This document shows positions 1-5,836 of a stretch of 10,609 bases of DNA, piece after piece; the first letter of the stretch is position 1; every line of letters starts with the position of its first letter. The notes beneath the pieces are model-generated. The model had not been told where the DNA came from, made no database searches, and worked only from the letters and a program-made list of their open reading frames with translations. This DNA comes from Candidatus Omnitrophota bacterium (GTDB taxonomy: Bacteria > Omnitrophota > JAUWXU01): assembly GCA_030616145.1 (NCBI GenBank), contig JAUWXU010000013.1, forward strand, positions 1 through 10,609. Reading direction: 5' to 3'. Both the position numbers and the translations under genes were made by a program.

Positions 1-311
1 AGGATAGTTGCCTGCCTGCCAACCATCCTCCTGAAGCCGCCGGCATCAAACATAATCATTACTGCAAAAATTAAGGTTACTGCAAAAAGGCCTGTGTCAA
101 AACCAAAATGGAGGCCAACAGCGGTACTCAAGGCAGCAACAGTAGCGGTATGGGCGCTGGGCATTCCACCCGGCTCATAAATCCACCTGAAATTAAATCT
201 TCTTTCTTTCTTTACGCCAATGATAATCTTAATAACCTGGGCTAGTAGCCAGGCAGAGAAAGTAACTAAAAAAACCTGGTTTCTGCTTATCTGAATAAAA
301 AAATTAGGCAT
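1..311 (-). CDS. Divergent PAP2 family (DUF212/YuiD-like) membrane protein, 3' end outside window
   Basis: The first 103 codons of an integral membrane protein are visible; the rest lies beyond base 1. The start is ATG at 311-309, with a GGAG ribosome site at 322-319, 7 nt upstream. Visible features are a hydrophobic segment at about residues 13-32, the motif GGMPSAHTATV at 48-58, a second hydrophobic stretch at about 75-88, and FDAGGFRRMVGRQA at 88-101. These match the divergent PAP2 family (DUF212, Bacillus YuiD type), whose members carry GGMPSSHSA and YDAxGVRRxxGxQA. The family is distantly related to PAP2 acid phosphatases and probably acts on lipid phosphates, but its substrate is not established and I infer none. 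It follows rnhB by 11 nt, so it is probably co-transcribed. Family assignment is firm; function is not. Confidence 0.85.
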   Translation of the reverse strand, partial: MPNFFIQISRNQVFLVTFSAWLLAQVIKIIIGVKKERRFNFRWIYEPGGMPSAHTATVAALSTAVGLHFGFDTGLFAVTLIFAVMIMFDAGGFRRMVGRQATI

Positions 312-322
312 CAGACAACTCC

Positions 323-913
323 TTATTTAATTAATCTTCTAACTGGACCGAATGTATATCTGTGAAAAGGCGAAGGCCCATATTTATTCAAAGAATTGAG
401 GTGTCCCCTGGTAGGATATCCTTTATGTCGAGAAAATCCATAACAAGGATAAAGCTTGTCATAGGCCATCATAATCCTGTCTCTTATCACTTTGGCTACA
501 ATAGAAGCAGCAGCAACAGATATACTTTTCTGGTCACCCTTTATAATATTGAGTGTTGGATAGGGAACCGAAATACGGATTGAGCCATCAATTAAAAGAT
601 AATCGGGCGAAACTTTCAATCTGAGTATAGCAATCTCCATTGCCCTAATAGTGGAATTGTAAATATCCCTTTCATCTATAATCCCTTCACTTATAATTCC
701 CACCCCCACTATAGAACTGGACATAATTTGCGGAAATAACTGATTGCGCCTCTGGGGAGACAATTTTTTTGAATCATTTATTCCTTTAATATTCCTGCCT
801 AAAATTACCGCACTGGCCACCACTGGACCAGCCAGAGGACCCCTTCCTGCTTCATCCACACCGGCTATCAAACGATAGCCTAATTTTCTAATTTTATTCT
901 CATAATAGCGCAT
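323..913 (-). CDS. rnhB: Ribonuclease HII
   Basis: Ribonuclease HII cleaves the RNA strand of RNA-DNA hybrids and starts removal of single ribonucleotides misincorporated in DNA. At 196 residues it has normal length. The N-terminal signature GVDEAGRGPLAGPV (18-31) supplies acidic residues D20 and E21; D109 (LLIDGS) and D127 (KGDQKS) complete the four-carboxylate metal site. NDSKKLS (46-52), AAASIVAKVIRD (135-146), GYPTRGHL (165-172) and GPSPFHR (179-185) are further family hallmarks. The ATG at 913-911 gives an N-terminus aligned with typical RNase HII (RYYENK...GY before the signature), but no Shine-Dalgarno sequence precedes it. Instead a 76-80 bp repeat element ends at the start codon. The gene follows rplS, a common neighbourhood for rnhB in many bacteria. 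Confidence 0.97.
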   Translation of the reverse strand: MRYYENKIRKLGYRLIAGVDEAGRGPLAGPVVASAVILGRNIKGINDSKKLSPQRRNQLFPQIMSSSIVGVGIISEGIIDERDIYNSTIRAMEIAILRLKVSPDYLLIDGSIRISVPYPTLNIIKGDQKSISVAAASIVAKVIRDRIMMAYDKLYPCYGFSRHKGYPTRGHLNSLNKYGPSPFHRYTFGPVRRLIK

Positions 914-992
914 GATTCATCGTGCGTATTGCGAAAAGTTTTTTTAAGCACAATACGTAATACGAGATACACAATACGAAATTTAGTTATTT
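913..992. repeat. Intergenic inverted-repeat element with CGTATTG words, copy 1 (rplS-rnhB spacer)
   Basis: This element of about 80 bp fills the rplS-rnhB gap and recurs at 7768-7843. The segment 969-992 is identical over 24 nt to 7820-7843, and 913-932 matches 7768-7787 at 18 of 20 positions; the middles differ. Inside, CGTATTG-like words occur in both orientations. On the plus strand CGTATTGCG (925-933) can pair with CACAATACG (949-957) as a 9-bp stem with one G-U pair and a 15-nt loop, and the same CACAATACG word occurs again at 970-978. On the minus strand the left half reads as near-tandem 7-mers (CGTATTG, TGTATCT, CGTATTA, CGTATTG). The last sense codon and stop of rplS lie in the conserved end, and the other end reaches the rnhB start codon. 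No transposase is present, so it would be a non-autonomous interspersed repeat. Confidence 0.8.
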
Positions 993-1295
993 CTTCCTCA
1001 GATAATAAAGCTTAGCTCTTTTTGCCTTATCCTTCTTAACAATCTCTATTCTCTCAATATTGGGGGAATGAAGCTGAAATGTCTTTTCTATTCCCACGCC
1101 GTAAGAAACTCTTCGGACAGTAAAAGTCTGTTTTAAACTCGCTCCTTTTCGGGCAATAACTTTTCCCTCAAAGGCCTGAATTCGGACAGTGCCAGCTTCA
1201 ACTACTTTAAGATAAACCCTGACAACATCGCCAATGTCAAACTTCTGGATATTCTTCTTAAGATATGGTTTTTCGCAAATATCAACCTTGTTCAT
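987..1295 (-). CDS. rplS: 50S ribosomal protein L19, C-terminally short
   Basis: L19 is a large-subunit protein near the 30S-50S interface. The 102-residue product shows the family core: FDIGDVVRVYLKVVE (19-33), RIQAFEGKVIARKG (38-51), FTVRRVSYGVGIEKTFQLHSP (58-78) and KAKRAKLYYLRKK (90-102). Most L19 proteins run about 115 residues and continue after KLYYLR with a basic tail of GKAARIKE type. Here translation stops two residues after LYYLR, so roughly 12 residues are missing relative to E. coli L19. The final AAA codon and TAA stop lie inside a repeat element shared with the polA-coaE spacer, so the tail may have been lost by repeat insertion. The ATG at 1295-1293 overlaps the trmD TGA (ATGA), and GAGGAG inside trmD is a good ribosome site. 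Confidence 0.96.
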   Translation of the reverse strand: MNKVDICEKPYLKKNIQKFDIGDVVRVYLKVVEAGTVRIQAFEGKVIARKGASLKQTFTVRRVSYGVGIEKTFQLHSPNIERIEIVKKDKAKRAKLYYLRKK

Positions 1296-1987
1296 AGTAA
1301 ATTCTCCTCAGATAACAGGTCTGGTCTTTTGTTCTTCGTATTTTTTATTGCTTCGTTGTGCCGCCATCTTGCAATAACGGCATGGTTACCGCTTAAAAGC
1401 TCGGCAGGGACCTTCATATTTCTGTAAACAGCCGGACGGGTATACTGGGGATATTCTAATAATGAATTCTGAAAAGACTCCAGAATGGAAGAATCCTTAT
1501 TCCCCAGTACGTCGGGAATAAGTCGAATTACACTATCAATCAAAACTGTGGCGGGCAATTCACCACCAGTAGTAATATAATCCCCGATAGAAACTTCATC
1601 GGTAACCAAATATTTTCTAACTCTTTCATCAACCCCCTCATAATGGCCGCAGATAATTATTAGATATTTACGCCGGGAAAATTTCTTCAGCAATTCCTGA
1701 TTTAATTTCTGGCCCTGGGGGCTGAGAAGAATTATCCTCGGTCTTTTTACCTTATTCAATTTTTTAACATATTCTACCGCTTCAAAAATCGGATCGGGCT
1801 TCATTACCATGCCCGGACCTCCGCCAAATGGCTTATCATCACAGGTTCTGTGTCTATCTTTTGTAAAATCTCTCAGATTGTGAATCTTTATCTTTACCAA
1901 ACCCCTCCTGACAGCCCTTTTTATAATAGATTCGGTCAGGGGGCCATTAAAAATCCTGGGGAAAAGTGTCAAAACGTCTATTCTCAT
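1292..1987 (-). CDS. trmD: tRNA (guanine-37-N1)-methyltransferase
   Basis: TrmD uses S-adenosylmethionine to methylate G37 next to the anticodon of tRNAs reading CNN and some GG-type codons, which prevents +1 frameshifting. The 231-residue protein has the SPOUT-fold signatures: LTLFPRIF (6-13), FTKDRHRTCDDKPFGGGPGM (41-60), LLSPQGQ (87-93), CGHYEGVDERV (113-123), SIGDYITTGGELPA (133-146) for the trefoil-knot cofactor site, and EYPQYTRPAVY (178-188) with LLSGNHAVIARWR (197-209). The residue aligning with the general-base Asp169 of the E. coli and Haemophilus enzymes (in EDSF) is Glu170 here (LESF). The ATG at 1987-1985 follows the rpsP stop by 7 nt and has no clear ribosome site, so translation is probably coupled. 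rimM, usually found between rpsP and trmD, is absent. Confidence 0.97.
   Translation of the reverse strand: MRIDVLTLFPRIFNGPLTESIIKRAVRRGLVKIKIHNLRDFTKDRHRTCDDKPFGGGPGMVMKPDPIFEAVEYVKKLNKVKRPRIILLSPQGQKLNQELLKKFSRRKYLIIICGHYEGVDERVRKYLVTDEVSIGDYITTGGELPATVLIDSVIRLIPDVLGNKDSSILESFQNSLLEYPQYTRPAVYRNMKVPAELLSGNHAVIARWRHNEAIKNTKNKRPDLLSEENLL
1304..1309 (-). promoter_or_regulatory. Ribosome binding site of rplS inside the trmD 3' end
   Basis: GAGGAG on the minus strand lies 8 nt before the rplS ATG and encodes the two Glu codons near the end of TrmD. With the 4-nt ATGA stop/start overlap it indicates coupled translation of trmD and rplS. Confidence 0.75.
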
Positions 1988-1994
1988 CTAATGC

Positions 1995-2240
1995 TTATTT
2001 CTTAATGCCCTTTTTCTTAAAAAGAGCACCTACTGCCTTAGAAGGTTTAGCCCCTTTTCCTAACCAATAAATGGCCTTTTCTTTATCAATCTCCAGCAAA
2101 TGAGGGTCCTTAGTAGGATTGTAATAGCCAATGATTTCAATCGCCCGGCCATCGCGCGGCATCCTTGAATCGCAAACTACAATCCGGTGATGTGGTCTCT
2201 TAGTAGTCCCCAATCTTTTCAATCTGATAACTACTGACAT
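1995..2240 (-). CDS. rpsP: 30S ribosomal protein S16
   Basis: S16 is an early-binding small-subunit assembly protein. The 81-residue product is full length for the family: MSVVIRLKRLGTTKRPHHRIVV (1-22), DSRMPRDGRAIEIIGYYNP (24-42) and the helix around KAIYWLGKGAKPSKAVGALFKKKGI (54-78). The ATG at 2240-2238 has a GAGGTG ribosome site at 2250-2245, and the gene starts 12 nt after the murA stop. It heads the ribosomal and tRNA-modification block rpsP-trmD-rplS, known in most bacteria but normally with rimM (often also a KH-domain gene) inserted after rpsP. Confidence 0.98.
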   Translation of the reverse strand: MSVVIRLKRLGTTKRPHHRIVVCDSRMPRDGRAIEIIGYYNPTKDPHLLEIDKEKAIYWLGKGAKPSKAVGALFKKKGIKK

Positions 2241-2252
2241 ATTTCACCTCGT

Positions 2253-3518
2253 TTACCTCTTCACTCTTTTTATATTAGCCCCCAATCCGGCTAATTTCTC
2301 TTCCATCCTTTCATAACCCCTATCCAGATGATACACCCGAGAAATTACTGTCTGGCCTTCAGCGACCAGACCAGCCAATACCAAGGCCGCGCTGGCCCTG
2401 AGATCAGAAGCCATAACCTGGGCTCCACTTAAGCGTTTAATTCCATTTATAATGGCACTGGAACCTTCCAAGTATACGCGGCAACCCATTCTGATTAATT
2501 CGCTAACATGTAAAAATCTCCGGGGAAAAACCTTTTCAGTAATAACGCTTATTCCTTCTGTTACACTCATCAGGGCTGTCATCTGAGCCTGCATGTCTGT
2601 CGGAAAACCCGGATAGGGTAAAGTGGTAACATCAACAGGCCTAATCGGATCCTTTACTCTTACCTTTATCTTTTTATCTATTTTAATTATTTCAACACCC
2701 GCCTGTTTAAGTCTATCTGCTATTGCACTAATATGCCGCAGATTCGCATTGACTATATTAATATTTCCTCCGGTAATAGCTGCTGCTATCATATAAGTAC
2801 CTGTCTCGATTCGATCGGGCATTATGCGATGTTTGGCGCCCTTAAGTTCATTCACTCCCTTTATAATAATCCGATGGCTGCCAGCGCCTTTTATCTTTGC
2901 ACCCATTTTAGTTAGAAAATTTGCCAGATCCAGAACCTCCGGTTCACAGGCCGCATTTTCAATCACGGTCTCGCCCCTGGCCAGAACAGCTGCCATCATT
3001 ACATTACAGGTGGCCAGAACTGAGGAACCAAATGGACCGCCGAGATAGATATTATCGTTGCCGCTTAATTGTTCAGCCCGGGCTATAATATATCCATGCC
3101 TTATATCTATATCAGCTCCCAAGGCCGCCAGACCCTTAAGGTGTAAGTCAATGGGCCGGGTGCCAATAACGCATCCCCCGGGCAACGAAATACGTGCCTT
3201 CCTTTGACGGGCAAGCAATGGCCCCAGAAGACATATGGATGCCCGCATAGTAGAAACAAATTCATACGGTGCTTCATAGCCAACGAAATTCCCCGGTTCG
3301 ACCCTCACGCTATTTCCTTCAAAATTTACCTTCACCCCCAGAGATTCCAGGAGCTTTTTCATGGTATTAATATCTCTCAGGCGAGGAACATTTTCAATTA
3401 TCGAGGTCTCTTCACTGAGCAGGCTGGCTGCCAATATGGGCAGGGCGGAATTCTTAGCCCCGGAAATCTTTACTGTACCTTTCAGTTTTTGTCCGCCTTT
3501 AATAATAATCTTCTCCAT
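2253..3518 (-). CDS. murA: UDP-N-acetylglucosamine 1-carboxyvinyltransferase (MurA)
   Basis: MurA transfers enolpyruvate from phosphoenolpyruvate to UDP-GlcNAc, the first committed step of peptidoglycan synthesis, in the cytoplasm. The 421-residue length matches the family. Visible hallmarks are K22-N23 (SGAKNSALP), RASICLLGPLLAR (92-104), the catalytic cysteine C116 in LPGGCVIGTRPIDLH (112-126), PDRIETGTYMIAAAITGG (234-251), D308 in PYPGFPTDMQAQ (301-312), R374 in DLRASAALV (372-380) and HLDRGYE (397-403). Having Cys rather than Asp at 116 is the form that fosfomycin can alkylate, a known family property not tested here. The ATG at 3518-3516 is preceded by GAGG at a short spacing. It follows prmC across a 68-nt repeat-containing spacer. 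The Bacillus chromosome also has a murA gene close to rho-rpmE-prfA-prmC. Confidence 0.98.
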   Translation of the reverse strand: MEKIIIKGGQKLKGTVKISGAKNSALPILAASLLSEETSIIENVPRLRDINTMKKLLESLGVKVNFEGNSVRVEPGNFVGYEAPYEFVSTMRASICLLGPLLARQRKARISLPGGCVIGTRPIDLHLKGLAALGADIDIRHGYIIARAEQLSGNDNIYLGGPFGSSVLATCNVMMAAVLARGETVIENAACEPEVLDLANFLTKMGAKIKGAGSHRIIIKGVNELKGAKHRIMPDRIETGTYMIAAAITGGNINIVNANLRHISAIADRLKQAGVEIIKIDKKIKVRVKDPIRPVDVTTLPYPGFPTDMQAQMTALMSVTEGISVITEKVFPRRFLHVSELIRMGCRVYLEGSSAIINGIKRLSGAQVMASDLRASAALVLAGLVAEGQTVISRVYHLDRGYERMEEKLAGLGANIKRVKR

Positions 3519-3541
3519 GTACCCTCGCTACACTCGGGAGA

Positions 3542-3629
3542 AACCAGAAACCAGAGTACAAAAACCAGAACTTTTAAAAAACTTGCTTATTTTTTCCATT
3601 CTGGTTTCTGGTTACCGGTTACTGGTTTC
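3542..3629. repeat. Inverted repeat of TTCTGGT-type 7-bp words (prmC 3' end and prmC-murA spacer)
   Basis: Two arms made of degenerate 7-bp words face each other. On the plus strand the right arm (3599-3629) reads TTCTGGT, TTCTGGT, TACCGGT, TACTGGT, TTC; the left arm (3543-3570) reads ACCAGAA, ACCAGAG, TACAAAA, ACCAGAA. Bases 3542-3555 are a perfect 14-bp inverted repeat of 3600-3613, with a 44-nt AT-rich loop that contains the prmC stop codon. The right arm lies inside the prmC reading frame and encodes its last residues. The same layout with other words occurs in other spacers of this window. No mobile-element protein is associated. I could not check whether it recurs elsewhere in the genome. 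Confidence 0.75.
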
Positions 3630-4402
3630 TTTTTAGCTATCATTACTCTATCAATGCCATTATAGTCTTTGATAATCTTAGGAACTTCAAATTTCCCTAA
3701 CTGAGAAACCCTTTTGTGAATTTCAGCAGACTGGCCTGCCCCTATCTCCAATGCCAACCATCCGCCGTTCTTCAAATATCTATCTGCCTGTCTGATAATC
3801 TCTGTTAAGACAAAAAGCCCATCCTCCCCGCCATCCAACGCCAATGAGGGTTCATAGCCTACCTCTGGCGGTAATGCTGGCAGGTCACCAGTTCTGATAT
3901 AAGGCGGATTTGAAACTATTAAGTCAAACTCCTGCTTTCTGCCCAACCCTTCAAATATGTCCTTCTGACAAAAACTAACCCTATCCAGAATTTTATGTTG
4001 ACGGGCATTTAAGGCGGCTATCTTAAGCGCAGGTTTTGATATATCTATAGCCAGAACTCGCGAGTGGGATATAAACCGGGCCAGAGTAACTGCTATATTA
4101 CCACAACCCGTACCTATGTCAAGGATGAAGGCAGATTCGGGAATCCGGTTATCCATGATCGCCTCTATTAAAATTTCTGTCTCAGGCCGGGGAATAAAAA
4201 CATCCCGGTTAACCTTAAAATCCAAGCCCATAAACTGGGATGAACCGATTATATATTGTAAGGGCTCTCCCTTCGACCTTCTTTTCAAAAGGCCTTGATA
4301 TCTTTTCTGTAAATCCGGCAACGGCAATAAATCACGCCTGATATATAGATCAATCGGTTGGCAACCCGCTAGATGGCTTAATAGAACTTCACTTTCTTTC
4401 AT
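3587..4402 (-). CDS. prmC: Peptide chain release factor glutamine N5-methyltransferase
   Basis: PrmC methylates the glutamine of the GGQ motif in release factors RF1 and RF2, using S-adenosylmethionine. The 271-residue protein has the N-terminal helical substrate-binding region, then QYIIGSSQFMGLDFKV (49-64), FIPRPETEIL (69-78), the cofactor loop ILDIGTGCGNIAVTLA (93-108), and the catalytic SNPPYIR (164-170) followed by PPEVGYEPSLALDGGEDG (178-195). I chose the ATG at 4402-4400, with AAAGGA 5 nt upstream, over a TTG at 4423 that has no such support. It overlaps the 3' end of prfA, which encodes its substrate, by 14 nt. After the usual ending (GIDRVMIAKK) there are about 13 extra residues, KPVTGNQKPEWKK, encoded mainly by one arm of a 7-bp-word repeat. 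This looks like a repeat-derived extension, not a functional tail. Confidence 0.96.
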   Translation of the reverse strand: MKESEVLLSHLAGCQPIDLYIRRDLLPLPDLQKRYQGLLKRRSKGEPLQYIIGSSQFMGLDFKVNRDVFIPRPETEILIEAIMDNRIPESAFILDIGTGCGNIAVTLARFISHSRVLAIDISKPALKIAALNARQHKILDRVSFCQKDIFEGLGRKQEFDLIVSNPPYIRTGDLPALPPEVGYEPSLALDGGEDGLFVLTEIIRQADRYLKNGGWLALEIGAGQSAEIHKRVSQLGKFEVPKIIKDYNGIDRVMIAKKKPVTGNQKPEWKK

Positions 4403-5468
4403 CTTGTTCCTTTCTGTCTTCAACGGCCAAAGCAGAAATTAATTCGTTAAGGTCTCCGCTGAGAATGGCATCAAGCTTATAAAGGGTCAGACCAATCCTG
4501 TGGTCAGTAATCCTTTGGGCCGGGAAATTATATGTCCTGATTTTCTGACTGCGATCTCCGCTGCCCACCAGAAGTTTGCGGTGACGGGAAATTTTTTCCC
4601 GCTGCTGGTTCATCTTTAGATCCAGAAGTCGGGAACGAAGGATCCTCATTGCCCTAGACTTGTTTTTATACTGCGACCTTTCATCCTGACAGCTAACCAC
4701 AAGTCCAGTGGGAAGATGGATAAGCCGGACAGCTGAATCAGTGACATTCACATGCTGCCCCCCTGCGCCGCTGGAGCGGAAGGTGTCTATCCGCAAATCC
4801 TTAGGCTCAATCTTAATATCTACCTCTTCGGCTTCCGGCATTACGTAAACAGTGGCTGCCGATGTATGTATCCGCCCGCCTGCCTCGGTAAGCGGAACAC
4901 GTTGAACTCGATGAGTACCACTTTCGTACTTGAACTTTTCAAAGGCCCCTTTACCCTTTACCGAAAATATAATTTCCTTCAAACCACCTATTCCAGTAGG
5001 ATGAGTATCCATTGCCTCAATCCTCCAACCGTGGGATTGGGTAAACTTGCTGTACATCCTGAACAAGTCAGCGACAAAAAGGGCTGCCTCTTCTCCTCCT
5101 GTCCCGGCCCTGATTTCAACAATTATATCTCTGTCCAACTCCGGCTCCGGCGGATAAACAAGCAGGTTTAATTCCTTTTGACAGGCCTTCATTTTCTTTT
5201 CCAACCCAATCTTTTCTTCCCTGGCTAGCTCTTTAAATTCCTCTTCCTGAGGCTCCCTATCCAAAAGTTCATTCACCTTAAAGAGCTCCTGAAATATTTT
5301 CTTATATTCCTCGTATTTTGAGACTACCTTAGAAATGCTGGCTAATTCCTTGGCATACTTTTGATATTCATTGCTGTCAGATATCACCTTTGCATCGGAA
5401 AGTAAAATCTCTAATTCCCGACAACGTTTTGATAATAATTCTAATTTTTCAATTATATCCCTGTTCAT
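4389..5468 (-). CDS. prfA: Peptide chain release factor 1 (RF1)
   Basis: RF1 recognises UAA and UAG in the ribosomal A site and triggers peptide release. The 359-residue protein has the usual length. It contains an N-terminal helical domain rich in charged residues (about 1-100), EIRAGTGGEEAALF (118-131), and the codon-recognition loop HRVQRVPLTEAGGRIHTSAA (186-205), where P192-L193-T194 is the PxT tripeptide that marks RF1 rather than RF2 (SPF). The catalytic loop RSSGAGGQHVN (231-241) has GGQ at 236-238. Q238 is the expected target of PrmC, encoded by the overlapping downstream gene. The ATG at 5468-5466 lacks a clear Shine-Dalgarno sequence; just upstream is CGAAGCGAA and then an 8-bp-word repeat. 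The TGA stop of prfA is decoded by RF2, so the gene avoids its own product's codons. Confidence 0.98.
   Translation of the reverse strand: MNRDIIEKLELLSKRCRELEILLSDAKVISDSNEYQKYAKELASISKVVSKYEEYKKIFQELFKVNELLDREPQEEEFKELAREEKIGLEKKMKACQKELNLLVYPPEPELDRDIIVEIRAGTGGEEAALFVADLFRMYSKFTQSHGWRIEAMDTHPTGIGGLKEIIFSVKGKGAFEKFKYESGTHRVQRVPLTEAGGRIHTSAATVYVMPEAEEVDIKIEPKDLRIDTFRSSGAGGQHVNVTDSAVRLIHLPTGLVVSCQDERSQYKNKSRAMRILRSRLLDLKMNQQREKISRHRKLLVGSGDRSQKIRTYNFPAQRITDHRIGLTLYKLDAILSGDLNELISALAVEDRKEQDERK
4408..4413 (-). promoter_or_regulatory. Ribosome binding site deciding the prmC start
   Basis: AAAGGA on the minus strand lies 5 nt before the ATG at 4402-4400, inside the end of prfA. It supports that ATG over the in-frame TTG at 4423 seven codons upstream. 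Confidence 0.7.
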
Positions 5469-5485
5469 AAATTCGCTTCGTTTAT

Positions 5486-5608
5486 TTAAACTGTTAAATT
5501 GTTAAACTGCTAAATTGCTATATTGATAGCTTTTCGTTAATAAATTTAATAAGATGATTTGATTCCTTTAGTTTAATAGTTTAGCAATATAACAATTTAG
5601 CAATATCT
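5486..5608. repeat. Inverted repeat of TTAAACTG/CTAAATTG 8-bp words (rpmE-prfA spacer)
   Basis: Most of the 143-nt rpmE-prfA gap is two arms of tandem 8-bp words. On the plus strand the left arm (5486-5525) reads TTAAACTG, TTAAATTG, TTAAACTG, CTAAATTG, CTATATTG. The right arm (5569-5608) reads TAGTTTAA, TAGTTTAG, CAATATAA, CAATTTAG, CAATATCT, which are the complementary words. Bases 5510-5525 and 5585-5600 form a 16-bp inverted repeat with one mismatch, around an AT-rich centre. The right arm ends 3 nt from the rpmE stop codon. It is very AT-rich, has no typical terminator form (no GC-rich stem followed by a U run) and no linked transposase. Confidence 0.75.
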
Positions 5609-5611
5609 TTA

Positions 5612-5809
5612 TTATTTGCCGTACTTCTTTCTAAACTTCTCAACCCTGCCAGCAGAATCAACCAATTTCTGCTTACCACTAAAAAAGGGATGGCACTTGC
5701 TGCAAATCTCCACCTTGATATTCTGCTTGGTGGAACGGGTATGAATTGCCTCTCCGCAGGCACAAACTATTGTGCTCTCTTTGTATTGGGGGTGAATTCC
5801 TTTTTTCAT
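5612..5809 (-). CDS. rpmE: 50S ribosomal protein L31, zinc-binding type
   Basis: L31 is a small large-subunit protein that helps bridge the subunits. The 65-residue product begins MKKGIHPQY and carries C16 and C18 (CAC) plus C36 and C39 (CSKC), the four cysteines of the zinc-binding (C+) form, followed by HPFFSGKQKLVDSAGRVEKFRKKY (40-63). Zinc-containing L31 is replaced in some bacteria by a cysteine-free paralogue under zinc limitation; no such paralogue is visible here. The ATG at 5809-5807 has a strong AAAGGAG site at 5824-5818, 8 nt upstream. The gene follows rho, the same order as in Bacillus subtilis (rho-rpmE then prfA-prmC), but without the tdk gene found between rpmE and prfA there. 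Confidence 0.98.
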   Translation of the reverse strand: MKKGIHPQYKESTIVCACGEAIHTRSTKQNIKVEICSKCHPFFSGKQKLVDSAGRVEKFRKKYGK

Positions 5810-5836
5810 TTTTATTTCTCCTTTAAAAGTGATTAC

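Noticed and set aside
301..314. 14-nt match between the DUF212 start region and the region upstream of polA (10563-10576)
   Set aside because: A single AT-rich 14-nt identity in a 10.6-kb window is near chance expectation, and the flanks do not match.
914..986. Rho-independent terminator after rplS
   Set aside because: The stem is not GC-rich and is not followed by a U run on the transcribed strand; the A/T run is in the loop. The same applies to the other spacer hairpins.
2733..3665. Plus-strand open frames opposite murA and prmC
   Set aside because: They lie antisense to conserved genes, have no family resemblance or ribosome sites, and overlap each other; they are shadows of the real coding strand. 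The same holds for plus-strand frames opposite rnhB, prfA, rho, coaE and polA.
4403..4423. Longer prmC starting at TTG (4423)
   Set aside because: The ATG at 4402 has AAAGGA at ideal spacing; the TTG has no ribosome site and would add seven non-conserved residues.
5486..5608. CRISPR array
   Set aside because: The units are contiguous 8-bp words without spacers, and no cas genes are present.
5581..5763. Alternative minus-strand frame overlapping rpmE
   Set aside because: It runs through the rpmE coding region in another frame and into the word repeat. The zinc-binding L31 frame with its strong ribosome site clearly wins.
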